Notes: generated from the letters alone by a model not told the origin. A DNA stretch of 64,000 nt from Gilliamella sp. B3022 (GCF_028751545.1 NZ_CP071867.1:1895306-1959305), one strand, 5' to 3'. Numbered from the stretch's first letter, positions 9,247 through 19,294 are shown. Made by a program: numbers and translations.

Positions 9247-10095
9247 CTATATCCTTTCAGCTAATTTTTGACCAACACGTGTTGTATCGCCAACTTTCAA
9301 GTGGCTATCAAATTCAATTGTATTGGATGCAAACAAGGTGATAACGGTTGAACCAAGTTTAAAACATCCCATATCTTGTCCTTTAATTAATTTTACTTCG
9401 CCTGAATAGATCCAACGTTTCATTATGCCTTCGCGTGGCGGAGTAATACAACCTTCCCACTCTACTTCAATACTACCAACGATAGTTGCCCCGACTAGTA
9501 TTTGTGCCATTGGACCAAACTCAGTTTCAAATAAACAAATTACGCGTTCATTCCGAGCAAAAATATTTGGTATACATTCAGTGGTTGCTTTACTCACAGA
9601 ATAAAGCGAACCGGGTACATAAATCATTTCACGTAAAACGCCATCACAAGGCATATGAAAGCGATGATAATTTTTTGGGGAGAGGTACGTGGTTGCATAA
9701 GAACCATGTTTAAAAAATTTAATCATATCAGAATGACAAGCAACTAGTGCTTCTAAGGAATAATAATGCCCTTTTGCTTGTAGTAAGAAGTTATCTTGAA
9801 TCGTTCCAAATTGGCTTATAACTCCATCAGCGGGCATAATAATAGAATTAATCGCGGTATCAATTGGGCGAGCATCTTCTTTCAGTTTACGTGCAAAAAA
9901 ATCATTAAAGGTTTTATAGTCTCGAACATTTACCAATTTAGCTTCACTTAAGTCTATTTTATACAATTTGATAAAGCCCTGAATTATCCAAGTAGTAATG
10001 TTACCTAGCTGCTTTTTAGCAAGCCAACCAAATAACGAAGTTAATAACTGTTTAGGAAGAAGATACTGAATAAGGGCTTTTAACTGATTTACCAT
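9247..10095 (-). CDS. psd: Phosphatidylserine decarboxylase
   Basis: A 282-aa inner-membrane enzyme making phosphatidylethanolamine from phosphatidylserine. The proenzyme self-cleaves at LGST (247-250), leaving a pyruvoyl group on the alpha chain made from Ser249. Asp90 in MPADGV and His144/His147 in NYHRFHMP match the charge-relay residues of the family. FNDFFARKLK (63-72) is also typical. Length fits the short proteobacterial class. First gene of psd-mscM; the ATG has GAGAG upstream and the promoter region is shared with divergent rhaB. Confidence 0.95.
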   Translation of the reverse strand: MVNQLKALIQYLLPKQLLTSLFGWLAKKQLGNITTWIIQGFIKLYKIDLSEAKLVNVRDYKTFNDFFARKLKEDARPIDTAINSIIMPADGVISQFGTIQDNFLLQAKGHYYSLEALVACHSDMIKFFKHGSYATTYLSPKNYHRFHMPCDGVLREMIYVPGSLYSVSKATTECIPNIFARNERVICLFETEFGPMAQILVGATIVGSIEVEWEGCITPPREGIMKRWIYSGEVKLIKGQDMGCFKLGSTVITLFASNTIEFDSHLKVGDTTRVGQKLAERI

Positions 10096-10175
10096 GGATT
10101 ACTCTCAAATTTTGTAAAAAAAATTATTATACCAATAATTTATGGGAATGTATAAAACCGATAAATTTGGTAATT

Positions 10176-10191
10176 TGTGTGATAGATCACA
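10176..10191. promoter_or_regulatory. CRP-like site upstream of rhaB
   Basis: TGTGT-GATAGA-TCACA fits TGTGA-N6-TCACA with one mismatch, 111 bp before the rhaB ATG, in the psd-rhaB divergent region. In E. coli rhaBAD is activated by RhaS together with CRP, so this is the expected element. It also contains a GTGTGAT-AG-ATCACAC palindrome, so another regulator is possible. Confidence 0.5.
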
Positions 10192-10301
10192 CTGAGTTTG
10201 AAAATATTGCCAACATTTATTAAACAATGGCAATCGATTAAAAGTCTTTGAATTTAACGCTATATAAACTATCACCATTAATAAAATTAAGGGCAGTGTT
10301 A

Positions 10302-11732
10302 ATGGAAGATAGATATATTGTAGCAATTGACTTAGGGGCATCGAGTGGTCGGGTCATGCTGTCATGTTATCAACAGCAAATTCAAAAAATAACGCTTAAA
10401 GAAATTCACCGGTTTAACAATGGATTCAAAGCAATAGATAATGATTATTGTTGGGATTTAGTTTATCTGGAACAACAGATCTTAATTGGACTAAATAAAA
10501 TTATTCAGCAAAATATCAAAATCGATAGTATCGGTATTGATAGTTGGGGCGTTGATTATGTATTGCTTGATAAGAATGGACAAGTAGTTGGATCCACTTA
10601 TTCTTATCGTGATCATCGTACTGATAATGTCATGTCACTGGTGCAATCTGAACTTAGCACAGAAAGGATTTATCAAAAAACGGGCATCCAATTTCTCACT
10701 TTTAATACCCTTTACCAACTCAAAGCAATGATGATCAATCCTCCTACTTGGCTATCACAAGTAACCGATTTAGTAATGATCCCTGATTATTTTATCTATC
10801 GACTCACTGGACAACTTAATCGCGAATACACTAACGCAACGACCACTCAATTAGTTAATGTTGTTACGAAAAACTGGGATGATGACTTGCTTAACTATTT
10901 AGGTATACCACGTAAATGGTTTGGTACTATTTCTCAACCAGGTAATCAAGTTGGAATGTGGAAAACACCCGAAGGCGATCGAATTCCGGTTATCGCTATT
11001 GCCAGCCATGATACGGCTAGTGCAGTTATTGCTGCACCAATCAATGATCAACATAGTGCTTACTTATGTTCTGGAACTTGGTCATTAATGGGGATTGAAT
11101 CAAAACAGCCTGTTACTGGACAACCGGCATTAAACGCAAATATTACTAACGAAGGGGGCGTTGATGGACATTTTCGAGTATTAAAAAACATAATGGGACT
11201 ATGGTTATTCCAACGAGTCTGCGTTGAACATGAAGTTAAGGATATTACCTCATTAATTCAATTAGCTGAACAAGAATCCGCATTTACCTATCTTATCAAT
11301 CCAAATGATTGTCGATTGTTAAATCCTCAATCGATGACAGAAACCATAAAACAAATTTGTTTGGAAAACCACGGTCATGCACCTGAACGTCTATCGCAGC
11401 TGTTGCGATGTATTTTTGACAGTTTGGCTCATTTATATCGCGATATCATCAAAGAATTAGTAACGATCACTAATAGAAAAATCGAAACTCTACATATTGT
11501 TGGTGGTGGCTGTCAAAACGCTTTTTTAAATCAGTTATGTGCTGATGTTTGTCAAATCAATGTTACTGCTGGCCCCATTGAATCTTCATCACTTGGGAAT
11601 GTGGGTTATCAATTGATTGCGTTAGGTGACATTAAAAATGTCAATACTTTGCGCCATATTATTGCACAAAATTTTGACACCAAATATTACTCTCCAACCA
11701 ATAATTATTTAAAAAATTTATATATTTCATAA
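10302..11732 (+). CDS. rhaB: L-rhamnulokinase
   Basis: FGGY-family kinase of 476 aa phosphorylating L-rhamnulose at C1 with ATP. The start [20 protein letters not shown] carries the phosphate-1 loop. [38 protein letters not shown] and [16 protein letters not shown] are typical of RhaB. The ATG at 10302 was chosen over an in-frame start at 10248 because the homology begins there and AAGGGCAG precedes it. First gene of rhaB-rhaA-rhaD-rhaT-fucO-rhaM, 11 bp before rhaA. Confidence 0.95.
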   Translation: MEDRYIVAIDLGASSGRVMLSCYQQQIQKITLKEIHRFNNGFKAIDNDYCWDLVYLEQQILIGLNKIIQQNIKIDSIGIDSWGVDYVLLDKNGQVVGSTYSYRDHRTDNVMSLVQSELSTERIYQKTGIQFLTFNTLYQLKAMMINPPTWLSQVTDLVMIPDYFIYRLTGQLNREYTNATTTQLVNVVTKNWDDDLLNYLGIPRKWFGTISQPGNQVGMWKTPEGDRIPVIAIASHDTASAVIAAPINDQHSAYLCSGTWSLMGIESKQPVTGQPALNANITNEGGVDGHFRVLKNIMGLWLFQRVCVEHEVKDITSLIQLAEQESAFTYLINPNDCRLLNPQSMTETIKQICLENHGHAPERLSQLLRCIFDSLAHLYRDIIKELVTITNRKIETLHIVGGGCQNAFLNQLCADVCQINVTAGPIESSSLGNVGYQLIALGDIKNVNTLRHIIAQNFDTKYYSPTNNYLKNLYIS

Positions 11733-11743
11733 AGGAGTCTTCC

Positions 11744-12994
11744 ATGAATGTCGTTGAAAAGGCATACCAAATTGCCAAATCAAGATATGCAGAAATAGGT
11801 GTAGATACTGATGCCGCAATTTCTACTATGGCCCGCTTACCAATTTCGGTACATTGTTGGCAAGGTGATGATGTGGTTGGTTTTGAAAAACTTGAAGGCG
11901 AGTTAACAGGTGGTATTCAAGCAACAGGAAATTATCCTGGCAAAGCGCGTAACGCTGACGAACTGCGCTTAGATTTAGATAAAGCCTTCAGTTTAATTCC
12001 TGGACCAAAACGCCTTAACTTGCATGCTTGCTATCTTGAAGTTGATCACAAAGTCGATCGTAATGAAATTAAATCCGAACATTTTGCTAACTGGGTTTGT
12101 TGGGCAAAAAAACAGCATATTGGTTTAGACTTCAATCCTACTTACTTTTCACATCCACTGAGTAATGATGGGACTTTAACCCACACTAACGATCAAATCC
12201 GTCAATTCTGGATTGATCATGGCAAAGCATGTCGTAAAGTATCTGAGTACTTCGGTAAAGAGTTAGGTACACCGTCAATTATGAACATTTGGTTACCAGA
12301 TGGCATGAAAGATATCACGGTTGACAAATTTGGACCAAGACAGCGTTTAGTTGAAGCTATTGATGAAATGATCAGCGAAAAGATTGATTCCAAATATCAC
12401 ATTGATGCCGTTGAAAGTAAGCTATTTGGTATTGGTTTAGAATCCTATACTGCTGGCTCTAACGAATTTTATTTGGCTTATGCCACATCTCGTAAAACAG
12501 CATTATGTTTAGATGCTGGTCATTTCCATCCGACAGAAGTGATTTCAGATAAGATTTCTGCCGTTATGCCATTTATTGAACACTTATTATTACACGTAAG
12601 CCGTCCAGTACGTTGGGATAGCGATCACGTCGTATTATTTGATGATGAAACTCAAAACATAGCCAGTGAGGTCATTCGTAATAAATTATTCGATCGTGTA
12701 CATATCGGTTTAGACTTTTTTGATGCATCAATTAACCGTATTGCTGCTTGGGTAATTGGTACTCGTAATATGAAAAAATGCTTAATGAAAGCACTATTAG
12801 AACCAACGGATAAACTCAAACAGTACGAACATGACCGAGATTTTACCTCCCGATTAGCATTATTAGAAGAACAAAAATCACTGCCTTGGCAAGCAGTTTG
12901 GGACAGGTATTGTCAGCTTAATGATGTCCCAGTAGGCCAGGCATGGTTAGACGAAGTTCGTCAATATGAGCAACAAGTATTAAGCCAACGATAA
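11744..12994 (+). CDS. rhaA: L-rhamnose isomerase
   Basis: A 416-aa cytoplasmic, metal-dependent TIM-barrel enzyme converting L-rhamnose to L-rhamnulose. It is full length and shows family blocks: [65 protein letters not shown] and [16 protein letters not shown], which together supply the metal-binding Glu/Asp/His residues. Preceded by AAAGGAGTC. It sits between rhaB and rhaD in the classical BAD order, only 5-15 bp from each neighbour, so co-transcription is near certain. Confidence 0.96.
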   Translation: MNVVEKAYQIAKSRYAEIGVDTDAAISTMARLPISVHCWQGDDVVGFEKLEGELTGGIQATGNYPGKARNADELRLDLDKAFSLIPGPKRLNLHACYLEVDHKVDRNEIKSEHFANWVCWAKKQHIGLDFNPTYFSHPLSNDGTLTHTNDQIRQFWIDHGKACRKVSEYFGKELGTPSIMNIWLPDGMKDITVDKFGPRQRLVEAIDEMISEKIDSKYHIDAVESKLFGIGLESYTAGSNEFYLAYATSRKTALCLDAGHFHPTEVISDKISAVMPFIEHLLLHVSRPVRWDSDHVVLFDDETQNIASEVIRNKLFDRVHIGLDFFDASINRIAAWVIGTRNMKKCLMKALLEPTDKLKQYEHDRDFTSRLALLEEQKSLPWQAVWDRYCQLNDVPVGQAWLDEVRQYEQQVLSQR

Positions 12995-13008
12995 AAAAGG
13001 TGAAAACA

Positions 13009-13833
13009 ATGCAACAGATTCTATCTTCTTGGTTTGTGCAAGGCATGATCAAAGCAACGTACGACATGTGGTTAAAAGGTTGGGATGAACGTAATGGTGG
13101 TAACGTAAGCTTACGATTGTTAGACACCGATGTCGTTTCATTTCAAGGTGACTTTTATGCTAATCCAAGGCACGTATCATTAACACAAGATGTGGCTAAG
13201 TTAGCCAATCAATACTTTATTGTGACAGGTTCTGGAAAATTTTTCCGAAATGTCATTTTAGATCCCGCTGATACCTTAGCTATTGTCAAAATCGATGAAC
13301 AGGGCAAGGGTTACTATATTATGTGGGGGTTGATTAATGGTGGTTTACCCACTTCTGAGCTAGCTGCTCACTTACAGTCTCACATTGTTCGCATGGAAAA
13401 AAGCCAAGGTAAAGATCGCGTGATCATGCATTGTCATGCAACCAATTTAATTGCATTAACCTATGTTTTAGAGCTCGATACCGCAGTTATTACCCGTTTA
13501 CTATGGGAAATGAGCACCGAATGCCTGGTTGTTTTTCCAAATGGTGTTGGAGTAGTGCCTTGGATGGTACCAGGTAAAGATGAAATTGGTTATGCAACGG
13601 CAAAAGAAATGGCAAAACACACATTAGTTCTTTGGGCGTTTCATGGTGTTTTCGGTACAGGATCAAATTTGGATGAGGCTTTTGGATTAATTGATACTGC
13701 TGAAAAATCCGCGGAAGTATTAGTAAAAGTATTATCCATGGGAGGCAAACGACAAACCATTACTTTAGAGCAATTTAGGCTTCTTGCTCAACGGTTTGAT
13801 GTTACTCCTTTAGAGGACGCATTAAAACAATAA
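13009..13833 (+). CDS. rhaD: L-rhamnulose-1-phosphate aldolase
   Basis: Class II aldolase/adducin-family zinc enzyme of 274 aa, the same length as E. coli RhaD, splitting rhamnulose-1-phosphate into DHAP and L-lactaldehyde. Motifs: [38 protein letters not shown] with the zinc histidines, and [10 protein letters not shown] with the third histidine. A GTG at 13000 is in frame, but the ATG at 13009 has AAAAAGG at the right distance and matches the family N-terminus. Third gene of the rha operon. Confidence 0.95.
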   Translation: MQQILSSWFVQGMIKATYDMWLKGWDERNGGNVSLRLLDTDVVSFQGDFYANPRHVSLTQDVAKLANQYFIVTGSGKFFRNVILDPADTLAIVKIDEQGKGYYIMWGLINGGLPTSELAAHLQSHIVRMEKSQGKDRVIMHCHATNLIALTYVLELDTAVITRLLWEMSTECLVVFPNGVGVVPWMVPGKDEIGYATAKEMAKHTLVLWAFHGVFGTGSNLDEAFGLIDTAEKSAEVLVKVLSMGGKRQTITLEQFRLLAQRFDVTPLEDALKQ

Positions 13834-13887
13834 ATAAGCTTAGCAAAAATATACTAAGTAATATTGTTTAGCTATAAGGAAACAAAT

Positions 13888-14922
13888 ATGGGTAGTTCAA
13901 TTTTTCTAGGCATTATTTGGCATTTTGTTGGTGCCGCTTCTGCCGCTAGTTTTTATGCGCCTTTAAAAAAAGTGAAAAACTGGTCATGGGAAACAATGTG
14001 GTCAATCGCGGGTATTTTTTCATGGATTATTTTACCTTGATCTATAAGTTACTGTTTATTGCCTGATTTTTGGGAATATTACGGTAGTTTCAGTTCAGAT
14101 GTATTAATTCCAGTTTTTCTATTTGGTGCAATGTGGGGAATTGGTAATGTCGGCTATGGACTGACTATGCGCTATTTGGGTATGTCCATGGGGATAGGTA
14201 TTGCAATTGGCATTACCTTAATTGTTGGTACGTTAATGACGCCGATATTACAAGGTAAATTTGGTGAACTTATCGCTTCAACCGGCGGCAAAATGACACT
14301 GCTAGGCGTAGTTGTCGCTGTTATTGGGGTAGCCATTGTTACTTATGCGGGACTTTTAAAAGAAAAAACATTAGGTGTACAGGTAGCGGATTTTAATCTA
14401 CGCAAAGGCTTATTATTAGCGGTAATGTGTGGGATTTTTTCTGCCGGTATGTCTTTTGCTATGAGCGCCGCAGTACCTATGCATACTAAGGCCGCTCAAT
14501 TAGGTGTTTCCCATCTGTATGTTGCGTTACCTAGTTATGTAGTCATCATGGGTGGTGGCGCGATAGTTAATCTCGGTTTTTGTATTTCCCGCCTCTGTTT
14601 TAAAAAAGAGTTGTCATTCAAACAAGATTTCTCGGTTGCTAAATCGTTACTCATTAGCAATGCATTGTTTGCCATTTTGGGCGGTGCAATGTGGTATTTT
14701 CAATTCTTCTTTTATGCATGGGGCCATGCCAATATTCCAGCAGAATATGGCTTTATGAGTTGGATGTTACATATGAGCTTTTATGTGCTTTGTGGTGGTA
14801 TTGTTGGTTTAGTTTTAAAAGAGTGGTTTGGCACAGGAAAGAAACCAGTAAAAGTATTATGTATAGGTTGCTTAGTTATTATTTTTGCTGCCAATATCGT
14901 TGGCTTAGGCATGGCAAATTAA
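13888..14922 (+). pseudogene. rhaT: L-rhamnose:proton symporter RhaT interrupted by an in-frame TGA
   Basis: The frame from the ATG at 13888 encodes 344 codons, exactly the length of E. coli RhaT, with the family sequence throughout: [67 protein letters not shown] and [14 protein letters not shown]. At codon 51 (14038-14040) TGA replaces the TGG of the conserved WIILPW. Nothing else is damaged, so the change looks recent, or is read through, or is a base-calling error. A downstream restart would lack the first membrane helices. An AAGGAAACAA ribosome site precedes the ATG. UGA is a true stop in this genome (fdhD ends with it), so recoding to Trp is unlikely. Confidence 0.88.
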
Positions 14923-14940
14923 TTGAAAGGAAAACAGATT

Positions 14941-16095
14941 ATGGCTTATAGAATGATTTTAAATGAAACCTCTTATTTTGGTGCAGGTTCAATCCAACAT
15001 ATCGTTGATGAGATTAAAAAACGGGGTTTTAAAAAAGCCTTAGTTGTAACGGATAAAGATCTTATCAAATTCAATGTAGCAACCAAGGTTACAAAATTAT
15101 TAGATGACAATGGTTTAAGTTATCAAATTTTTGATGATGTCATACCTAACCCAACGATCGGTGTTGTGCAAAAAGGTATTGAAATTTTTAAACAATCACA
15201 AGCTGATTATCTTATCGCTATTGGTGGCGGTTCACCGCAAGATACTGCCAAAGCAATTGGAATCATTATTAATAATCCTGATTATGCTGATGTGCGCAGT
15301 TTAGAAGGCGTTGCATCAACTAAAAAACCTGCGGTTCCTACCATAGCCATTCCAACAACGGCAGGTACCGCTGCGGAAGTAACGATCAATTACGTTATCA
15401 CAGATGAAGAGAAAAAACGCAAGTTTGTTTGTGTTGATCCGCATGATATTCCGATTGTTGCTATTATTGATTCCGAAATGATGGCTAGTATGCCTGCAAG
15501 TTTAAAAGCTGCAACAGGTGTTGATGCGTTAACTCATGCTATTGAAGGGTATATTACTAAAGGTGCATGGGAACTTTCTGATATGTTCCATCTAAAAGCG
15601 ATTGAAATTATTTCACGTTCACTTCGCGATTTTGTCAAGGGTAATAAAAAAGGTGGTGAAGATATGGCACTTGGGCAATATATTGCAGGAATGGGCTTTT
15701 CAAATGTTGGTTTAGGGCTTGTGCATGGTATGGCTCATCCGCTTGGTGCATTTTATAATACACCGCATGGTGTGGCAAACGCGGTTTTGCTCCCCCATAT
15801 CATGGCTTACAATGCTGATTTTACTGCTGATAAATTCCGTGATATTGCTAAGGCAATGGGAATTGTTAATACTGAAAGTATGAGTATTGAACAGGCCAGG
15901 CAAGCTGCTGTTGATGCAGTCAAACAACTTAATCAGGATGTAGGTATTCCAGCTAATTTGAAAGCCATTGGTGTAAAAATTGAAGATATTCCATTGCTTG
16001 CGAAGGCTGCTTTTAATGATGTTTGCACAGATGGTAATCCACGTAAAACAAATGTTCACGAAATTGAACAACTTTATCATACTATTTATCAATGA
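14941..16095 (+). CDS. fucO: Lactaldehyde reductase (1,2-propanediol oxidoreductase)
   Basis: Iron-dependent group III alcohol dehydrogenase of 384 aa that reduces L-lactaldehyde to 1,2-propanediol with NADH, regenerating NAD during fermentative rhamnose use. Seen: IGGGSPQDTAKAIGI (nucleotide-binding), PTTAGTAAEVTINYVI, DALTHAIEGYI and GLVHGMAHPLGAFYNTPHG with the iron-binding histidines. It aligns end to end with E. coli FucO. The ATG at 14941 follows GAAAGGAAA; an upstream in-frame TTG is less likely. In E. coli fucO belongs to the fucose operon; here it lies inside the rha operon. Confidence 0.94.
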   Translation: MAYRMILNETSYFGAGSIQHIVDEIKKRGFKKALVVTDKDLIKFNVATKVTKLLDDNGLSYQIFDDVIPNPTIGVVQKGIEIFKQSQADYLIAIGGGSPQDTAKAIGIIINNPDYADVRSLEGVASTKKPAVPTIAIPTTAGTAAEVTINYVITDEEKKRKFVCVDPHDIPIVAIIDSEMMASMPASLKAATGVDALTHAIEGYITKGAWELSDMFHLKAIEIISRSLRDFVKGNKKGGEDMALGQYIAGMGFSNVGLGLVHGMAHPLGAFYNTPHGVANAVLLPHIMAYNADFTADKFRDIAKAMGIVNTESMSIEQARQAAVDAVKQLNQDVGIPANLKAIGVKIEDIPLLAKAAFNDVCTDGNPRKTNVHEIEQLYHTIYQ

Positions 16096-16182
16096 TAAGT
16101 TGCTTACATAAAATTATGAAATAGGTTAGTAAATATCATATTGACTTATTTCATATTTTATGATTAATAAAGAGGAATGGTT

Positions 16183-16497
16183 ATGTTAAGAAAAGCTTCA
16201 ATCATGCAGGTTAATCCTGATAAACATGCGGAATATAAAAGACGGCACGATGAAATTTTTCCAGAATTAGTGAAAGAATTAAAAGCACATGGTGCACATA
16301 ATTATTCGATTTTTCTCGATGCAAAGCGCAATCTATTATTTGCTTACGTTGAAATTGAATCAGAAGAACGTTGGAATGCTATTGGTAGTACCACTGCGTG
16401 CCAAAAGTGGTGGACATTTATGCGTGATATTATGCCAAGTAATACTGATAATAGCCCAATCAGTGAAGAGTTATTGCCTGTATTTTATCTTAATTAA
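16183..16497 (+). CDS. rhaM: L-rhamnose mutarotase
   Basis: A 104-aa enzyme, identical in length to E. coli RhaM, interconverting alpha and beta anomers of L-rhamnose. Near-identical blocks: [50 protein letters not shown] and [17 protein letters not shown]. The second ATG (16183) is preferred because AGAGGA directly abuts the first ATG at 16177 and is correctly spaced for the second. Last gene of the rhaB-to-rhaM run, 87 bp after fucO. Confidence 0.95.
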   Translation: MLRKASIMQVNPDKHAEYKRRHDEIFPELVKELKAHGAHNYSIFLDAKRNLLFAYVEIESEERWNAIGSTTACQKWWTFMRDIMPSNTDNSPISEELLPVFYLN

Positions 16498-16504
16498 ATG
16501 GTTG

Positions 16505-16529
16505 CTCTCTTTTGTGTTTTAAAAGAGAG
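16505..16529. terminator. Stem-loop between rhaM and rhaR
   Basis: Perfect 9-bp stem CTCTCTTTT / AAAAGAGAG with a 7-nt loop, 8 bp after the rhaM stop and between two convergent transcription units. No long T-run follows, so it may be a weak terminator or an mRNA 3'-end stabiliser. Confidence 0.5.
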
Positions 16530-16563
16530 TAAACTTTAACAATCTAATTTAACTCAAGGAGTG

Positions 16564-17418
16564 TTACTTTTTATTGTGTTTATTTTTAAATTTTGATCGA
16601 TATTGGGATGGCGTTTGTTGAGTCTCTTTTTTAAAAACCACAGAAAAATAGTTACTATCATCATAGCCACATTCCGATGAAATCATACTGATCGAGTATT
16701 GCGTATTGCGCAGTAATGACATAGCGTTACATAGACGACGCTTTTGCAAATACTCATTAATGGTCATGCCCGTTTGGCTTTTAAATAGACGGCTAATTGA
16801 ACGTTCTGCAATATGATTTTGTTTGCAAAACATTTCCAAGTTAAATGAACTGCCAATACTATTATGCAACATTGTAAAAAGTAGATCTAACTGATGAGTC
16901 TCTGTAGTAGATTGTTCATTAGGATCTTGCTTGATTCTATCTAATAAAATTAATAACTGTAAAAACAACGTTTCAGACAAATGCACTGAGGGTAAATTAT
17001 TTTTTTTTGATTCTATGGTTAACTGATCAACCAATGATGATAACTGTTTAATAAATGAAGGATTAATTCGCCAAACGCGTTCTGTGTGTTTAGCGTTATG
17101 TTGAGGTAGATATTTTTCAATTATAGCTGACAAAAAAAGCGTTTCTCGCAAATATAATACATTAAACAGTTTAAGATTATTTACGGATTCATAACCGTGA
17201 ATGTCCTTTGGATTGATATATAAAATATCGCCACTGGTAATGGGATAAATATAATCATTCCAATGATGCAATCCATTTCCTGAACAGACAATAACAATTT
17301 CATAGAAGTCATGATTATGCAAAGGAAAGGATTGCTGATGTTCTCTTTTTTCGACAGTAACCGTATTTATCTTTGAAATAAAATAGTCCTGTTTATATAA
17401 ACGTAAATATTTATTCAT
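16564..17418 (-). CDS. rhaR: AraC-family activator RhaR
   Basis: An AraC/XylS regulator with an N-terminal cupin sugar-binding domain (HNHDFYEIVIV, then ITSGDILYINPKDIHGYESV) and two C-terminal helix-turn-helix motifs. The C-terminus TGMTINEYLQKRRLCNAMSL and SECGYDDSNYFSVVFKKET match E. coli RhaR more than RhaS. In E. coli RhaR with rhamnose activates rhaSR. I prefer the ATG at 17418 (284 aa), which aligns with the RhaR start; a GTG at 17445 is also in frame. Downstream of rhaS and transcribed with it, convergent with the rha operon. Confidence 0.88.
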   Translation of the reverse strand: MNKYLRLYKQDYFISKINTVTVEKREHQQSFPLHNHDFYEIVIVCSGNGLHHWNDYIYPITSGDILYINPKDIHGYESVNNLKLFNVLYLRETLFLSAIIEKYLPQHNAKHTERVWRINPSFIKQLSSLVDQLTIESKKNNLPSVHLSETLFLQLLILLDRIKQDPNEQSTTETHQLDLLFTMLHNSIGSSFNLEMFCKQNHIAERSISRLFKSQTGMTINEYLQKRRLCNAMSLLRNTQYSISMISSECGYDDSNYFSVVFKKETQQTPSQYRSKFKNKHNKK

Positions 17419-17447
17419 AACTTGTTCTTGACGACTTTGTTTCACGA

Positions 17448-18272
17448 TTAATGATAACGTCTTTCTGGATCATTACGTAATATTTGTGGACCAATTTTAA
17501 ACTCTTGTTTAAAACAGGTTGAAAAGTAGGCACTATCATTAAATCCACATTCTTGAGCAATTTCTGTAATTGTCTTTCTAGTATATATTAATTGAGTGTA
17601 GGCCTCAGCTAAGCGTAATTTTATTAAATATTTTTGGGGAGTAATACCTAAATGGTTTTTTATGTGTCGATGAAAAGAGCGAAGTGACAGTGAAAATTGT
17701 TGTGTGATCATATCCCAATCAATTGATTCATTAAAATGAATTTGTAACCAGTGCAACAATTGTTTAACTCGAGAATCTGTTGATCCTTCTCCTTGATTAA
17801 AATGATGATTTTGTTTAAATAATAAAAGTAATTGTAAAAAAAGACTTTCCTGAAAGGCATTTGGCTGTTTATTCATTTGATTGAGTTGATTTAAAATAGC
17901 TTGCACATATTGGTTACATTTTTTATCCACAAAATAGTGCGATTGATTCGTTTTTTGTCTGGGTATCAATTCGTTAATACCATTGATAAAATTGAATTTA
18001 TCTTGATCTCTAAATAAGATATTTGTTAAGTGTAAATTATTAACATTTTCGTATAAATGGCAATCACTTGCATGAATATAAAACATCATACCTGGATAAA
18101 GGTCAAAAAGTTGACCATTTAAAATATGCTTACCTGATCCCTTTGTGACAATGACAATTTCATTAAAATTATGAGTATGTTCAGGATATACGGTTTGTGG
18201 TGCCCGAGGTTCAAGAGCAATGTTTTGGTCACTTGAAACAAAAAAATCTTTATCAAGCAGTTTTTTAATCAT
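17448..18272 (-). CDS. rhaS: AraC-family activator RhaS
   Basis: A 274-aa AraC/XylS protein aligning with E. coli RhaS: ALEPRAPQTVYPEHTHNFNEIVIV, HLYENVNNLHLTNILFR, QFSLSLRSFHRHIKNHLG and AQECGFNDSAYFSTCFKQEF. RhaS with L-rhamnose activates rhaBAD and rhaT in E. coli. Its stop lies only a few bases before the rhaR start region, so the two are co-transcribed. A CRP-like site is 135 bp upstream. Unlike E. coli, rhaSR is not divergent from rhaB but lies beyond rhaM. Confidence 0.9.
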   Translation of the reverse strand: MIKKLLDKDFFVSSDQNIALEPRAPQTVYPEHTHNFNEIVIVTKGSGKHILNGQLFDLYPGMMFYIHASDCHLYENVNNLHLTNILFRDQDKFNFINGINELIPRQKTNQSHYFVDKKCNQYVQAILNQLNQMNKQPNAFQESLFLQLLLLFKQNHHFNQGEGSTDSRVKQLLHWLQIHFNESIDWDMITQQFSLSLRSFHRHIKNHLGITPQKYLIKLRLAEAYTQLIYTRKTITEIAQECGFNDSAYFSTCFKQEFKIGPQILRNDPERRYH

Positions 18273-18406
18273 GGATAGTCCCCATAGCTTTACTAATTGT
18301 TATACCCATATTTTAAAAGGAAAATCATACCGGACCTTTAATATATGGACATGAAAAATCTTTTTTTGGCTGTTATTTATAGTAATTTTAGACTTTTTAT
18401 CAAATT

Positions 18407-18422
18407 TGTGCGAAGACTCACA
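18407..18422. promoter_or_regulatory. CRP-like site upstream of rhaS
   Basis: TGTGC-GAAGAC-TCACA matches TGTGA-N6-TCACA with one mismatch, 135 bp before the rhaS ATG. It deviates at the same half-site position as the rhaB site. E. coli rhaSR is CRP-activated, which makes the site plausible. Confidence 0.5.
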
Positions 18423-18469
18423 CTTTTGACAACCAGTTCAATTTTAAAGCAGAACGATTCTTTGTAAGA

Positions 18470-19294
18470 TTAATTTATTAAATTCTGTTTATCGTTTTTC
18501 CTTTCTTCACTTGGCGTTATACCAAATGTTTTTTTATATAACGTTGTAAAATGAGTACTATTGATAAAACCGCAAAGTAAAGATATTTCAGTAATTGTCA
18601 TATCACTTTCACGAATTTTTGCTCGTGCTGATAACAATCTCAATCGTTTGATGTAGTTTTCTGGTGTTAGGCCTGTGGCTTGTTTAATATGCCTGAACAT
18701 TGTTCTAAGAGTTAAATGAAAACGTTGAGCAATACTATGCCAATCATATTCATCAAAACAGTTATCTTGTAAATGATTAAGCAATAAGTGAAGTTTATAA
18801 CGTGTATTGTTTTTTTGTGTTTGCCGTTGTGATTGATCAATAATAGTAATTAATTTAAAAAATAAAAATTCACGATACTCTAATGAATTTTGCAAATTAA
18901 ACATCTGATCAATAACGGTATTACACTCTTTCCGTATGCTCGGTGTTAGCCAAATAGACGAACTTAAATCATTCACGGAAATTCGATTCAATAACATTTC
19001 TATCTTATTTAAATACATAAAGTTGCGACGAGGATTGATCAAGATATTTGTTAGTTTTAAAGTACCCAGTTCGTCATAAAAATGATAATCATGGTGACGA
19101 ACTAAAAACACATCACCTTGTTGTATAAATAAAGGTTTACCATTAATAATATGCAGTCCATGTCCTTGTTCAACAATGACTAACTCATCAAATTCATGGT
19201 TATGTTCATAACTGTTATCTTCTGGGTCACTTTTATACAGCGCTAATTTATCTAATTCAGAATTAAAATAAGTAATGATTTTTAAATGATTCAT
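18470..19294 (-). CDS. Third RhaS-like AraC-family regulator
   Basis: A 274-aa AraC/XylS protein with the same architecture as RhaS and RhaR: cupin N-terminus (YEHNHEFDELVIVEQGHGLHI, QQGDVFLVRHHDYHFYDELG) and paired helix-turn-helix C-terminus (RFHLTLRTMFRHIKQATGLT, ISLLCGFINSTHFTTLYKKT). It is closer to RhaS than to RhaR. It lies upstream of rhaS on the same strand, yet has its own 197-bp leader gap, and diverges from the rhamnosidase gene. I infer that it controls the rhamnosidase-symporter pair, perhaps sensing rhamnose or a rhamnoside. Confidence 0.8.
   Translation of the reverse strand: MNHLKIITYFNSELDKLALYKSDPEDNSYEHNHEFDELVIVEQGHGLHIINGKPLFIQQGDVFLVRHHDYHFYDELGTLKLTNILINPRRNFMYLNKIEMLLNRISVNDLSSSIWLTPSIRKECNTVIDQMFNLQNSLEYREFLFFKLITIIDQSQRQTQKNNTRYKLHLLLNHLQDNCFDEYDWHSIAQRFHLTLRTMFRHIKQATGLTPENYIKRLRLLSARAKIRESDMTITEISLLCGFINSTHFTTLYKKTFGITPSEERKNDKQNLIN

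Noticed and set aside
10176-10191. FNR site upstream of rhaB
   Set aside because: The half sites do not match TTGAT-N4-ATCAA; a CRP-like reading fits better.
10105-10341. 78-codon minus-strand frame between psd and rhaB
   Set aside because: It overlaps the start of rhaB and the likely divergent promoter region and resembles no family.
14038-14040. Reading UGA as tryptophan by an altered genetic code
   Set aside because: Tryptophan is encoded by TGG throughout the other genes, and TGA ends genes such as fdhD, so the standard bacterial code applies.
14059-14922. A separate shortened transporter starting after the rhaT stop
   Set aside because: The restart would use a TTG without a ribosome site and lack the first membrane helices of RhaT.
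15712-16092. 126-codon open frame opposite fucO
   Set aside because: Antisense to a strongly conserved enzyme; composition typical of a shadow frame.
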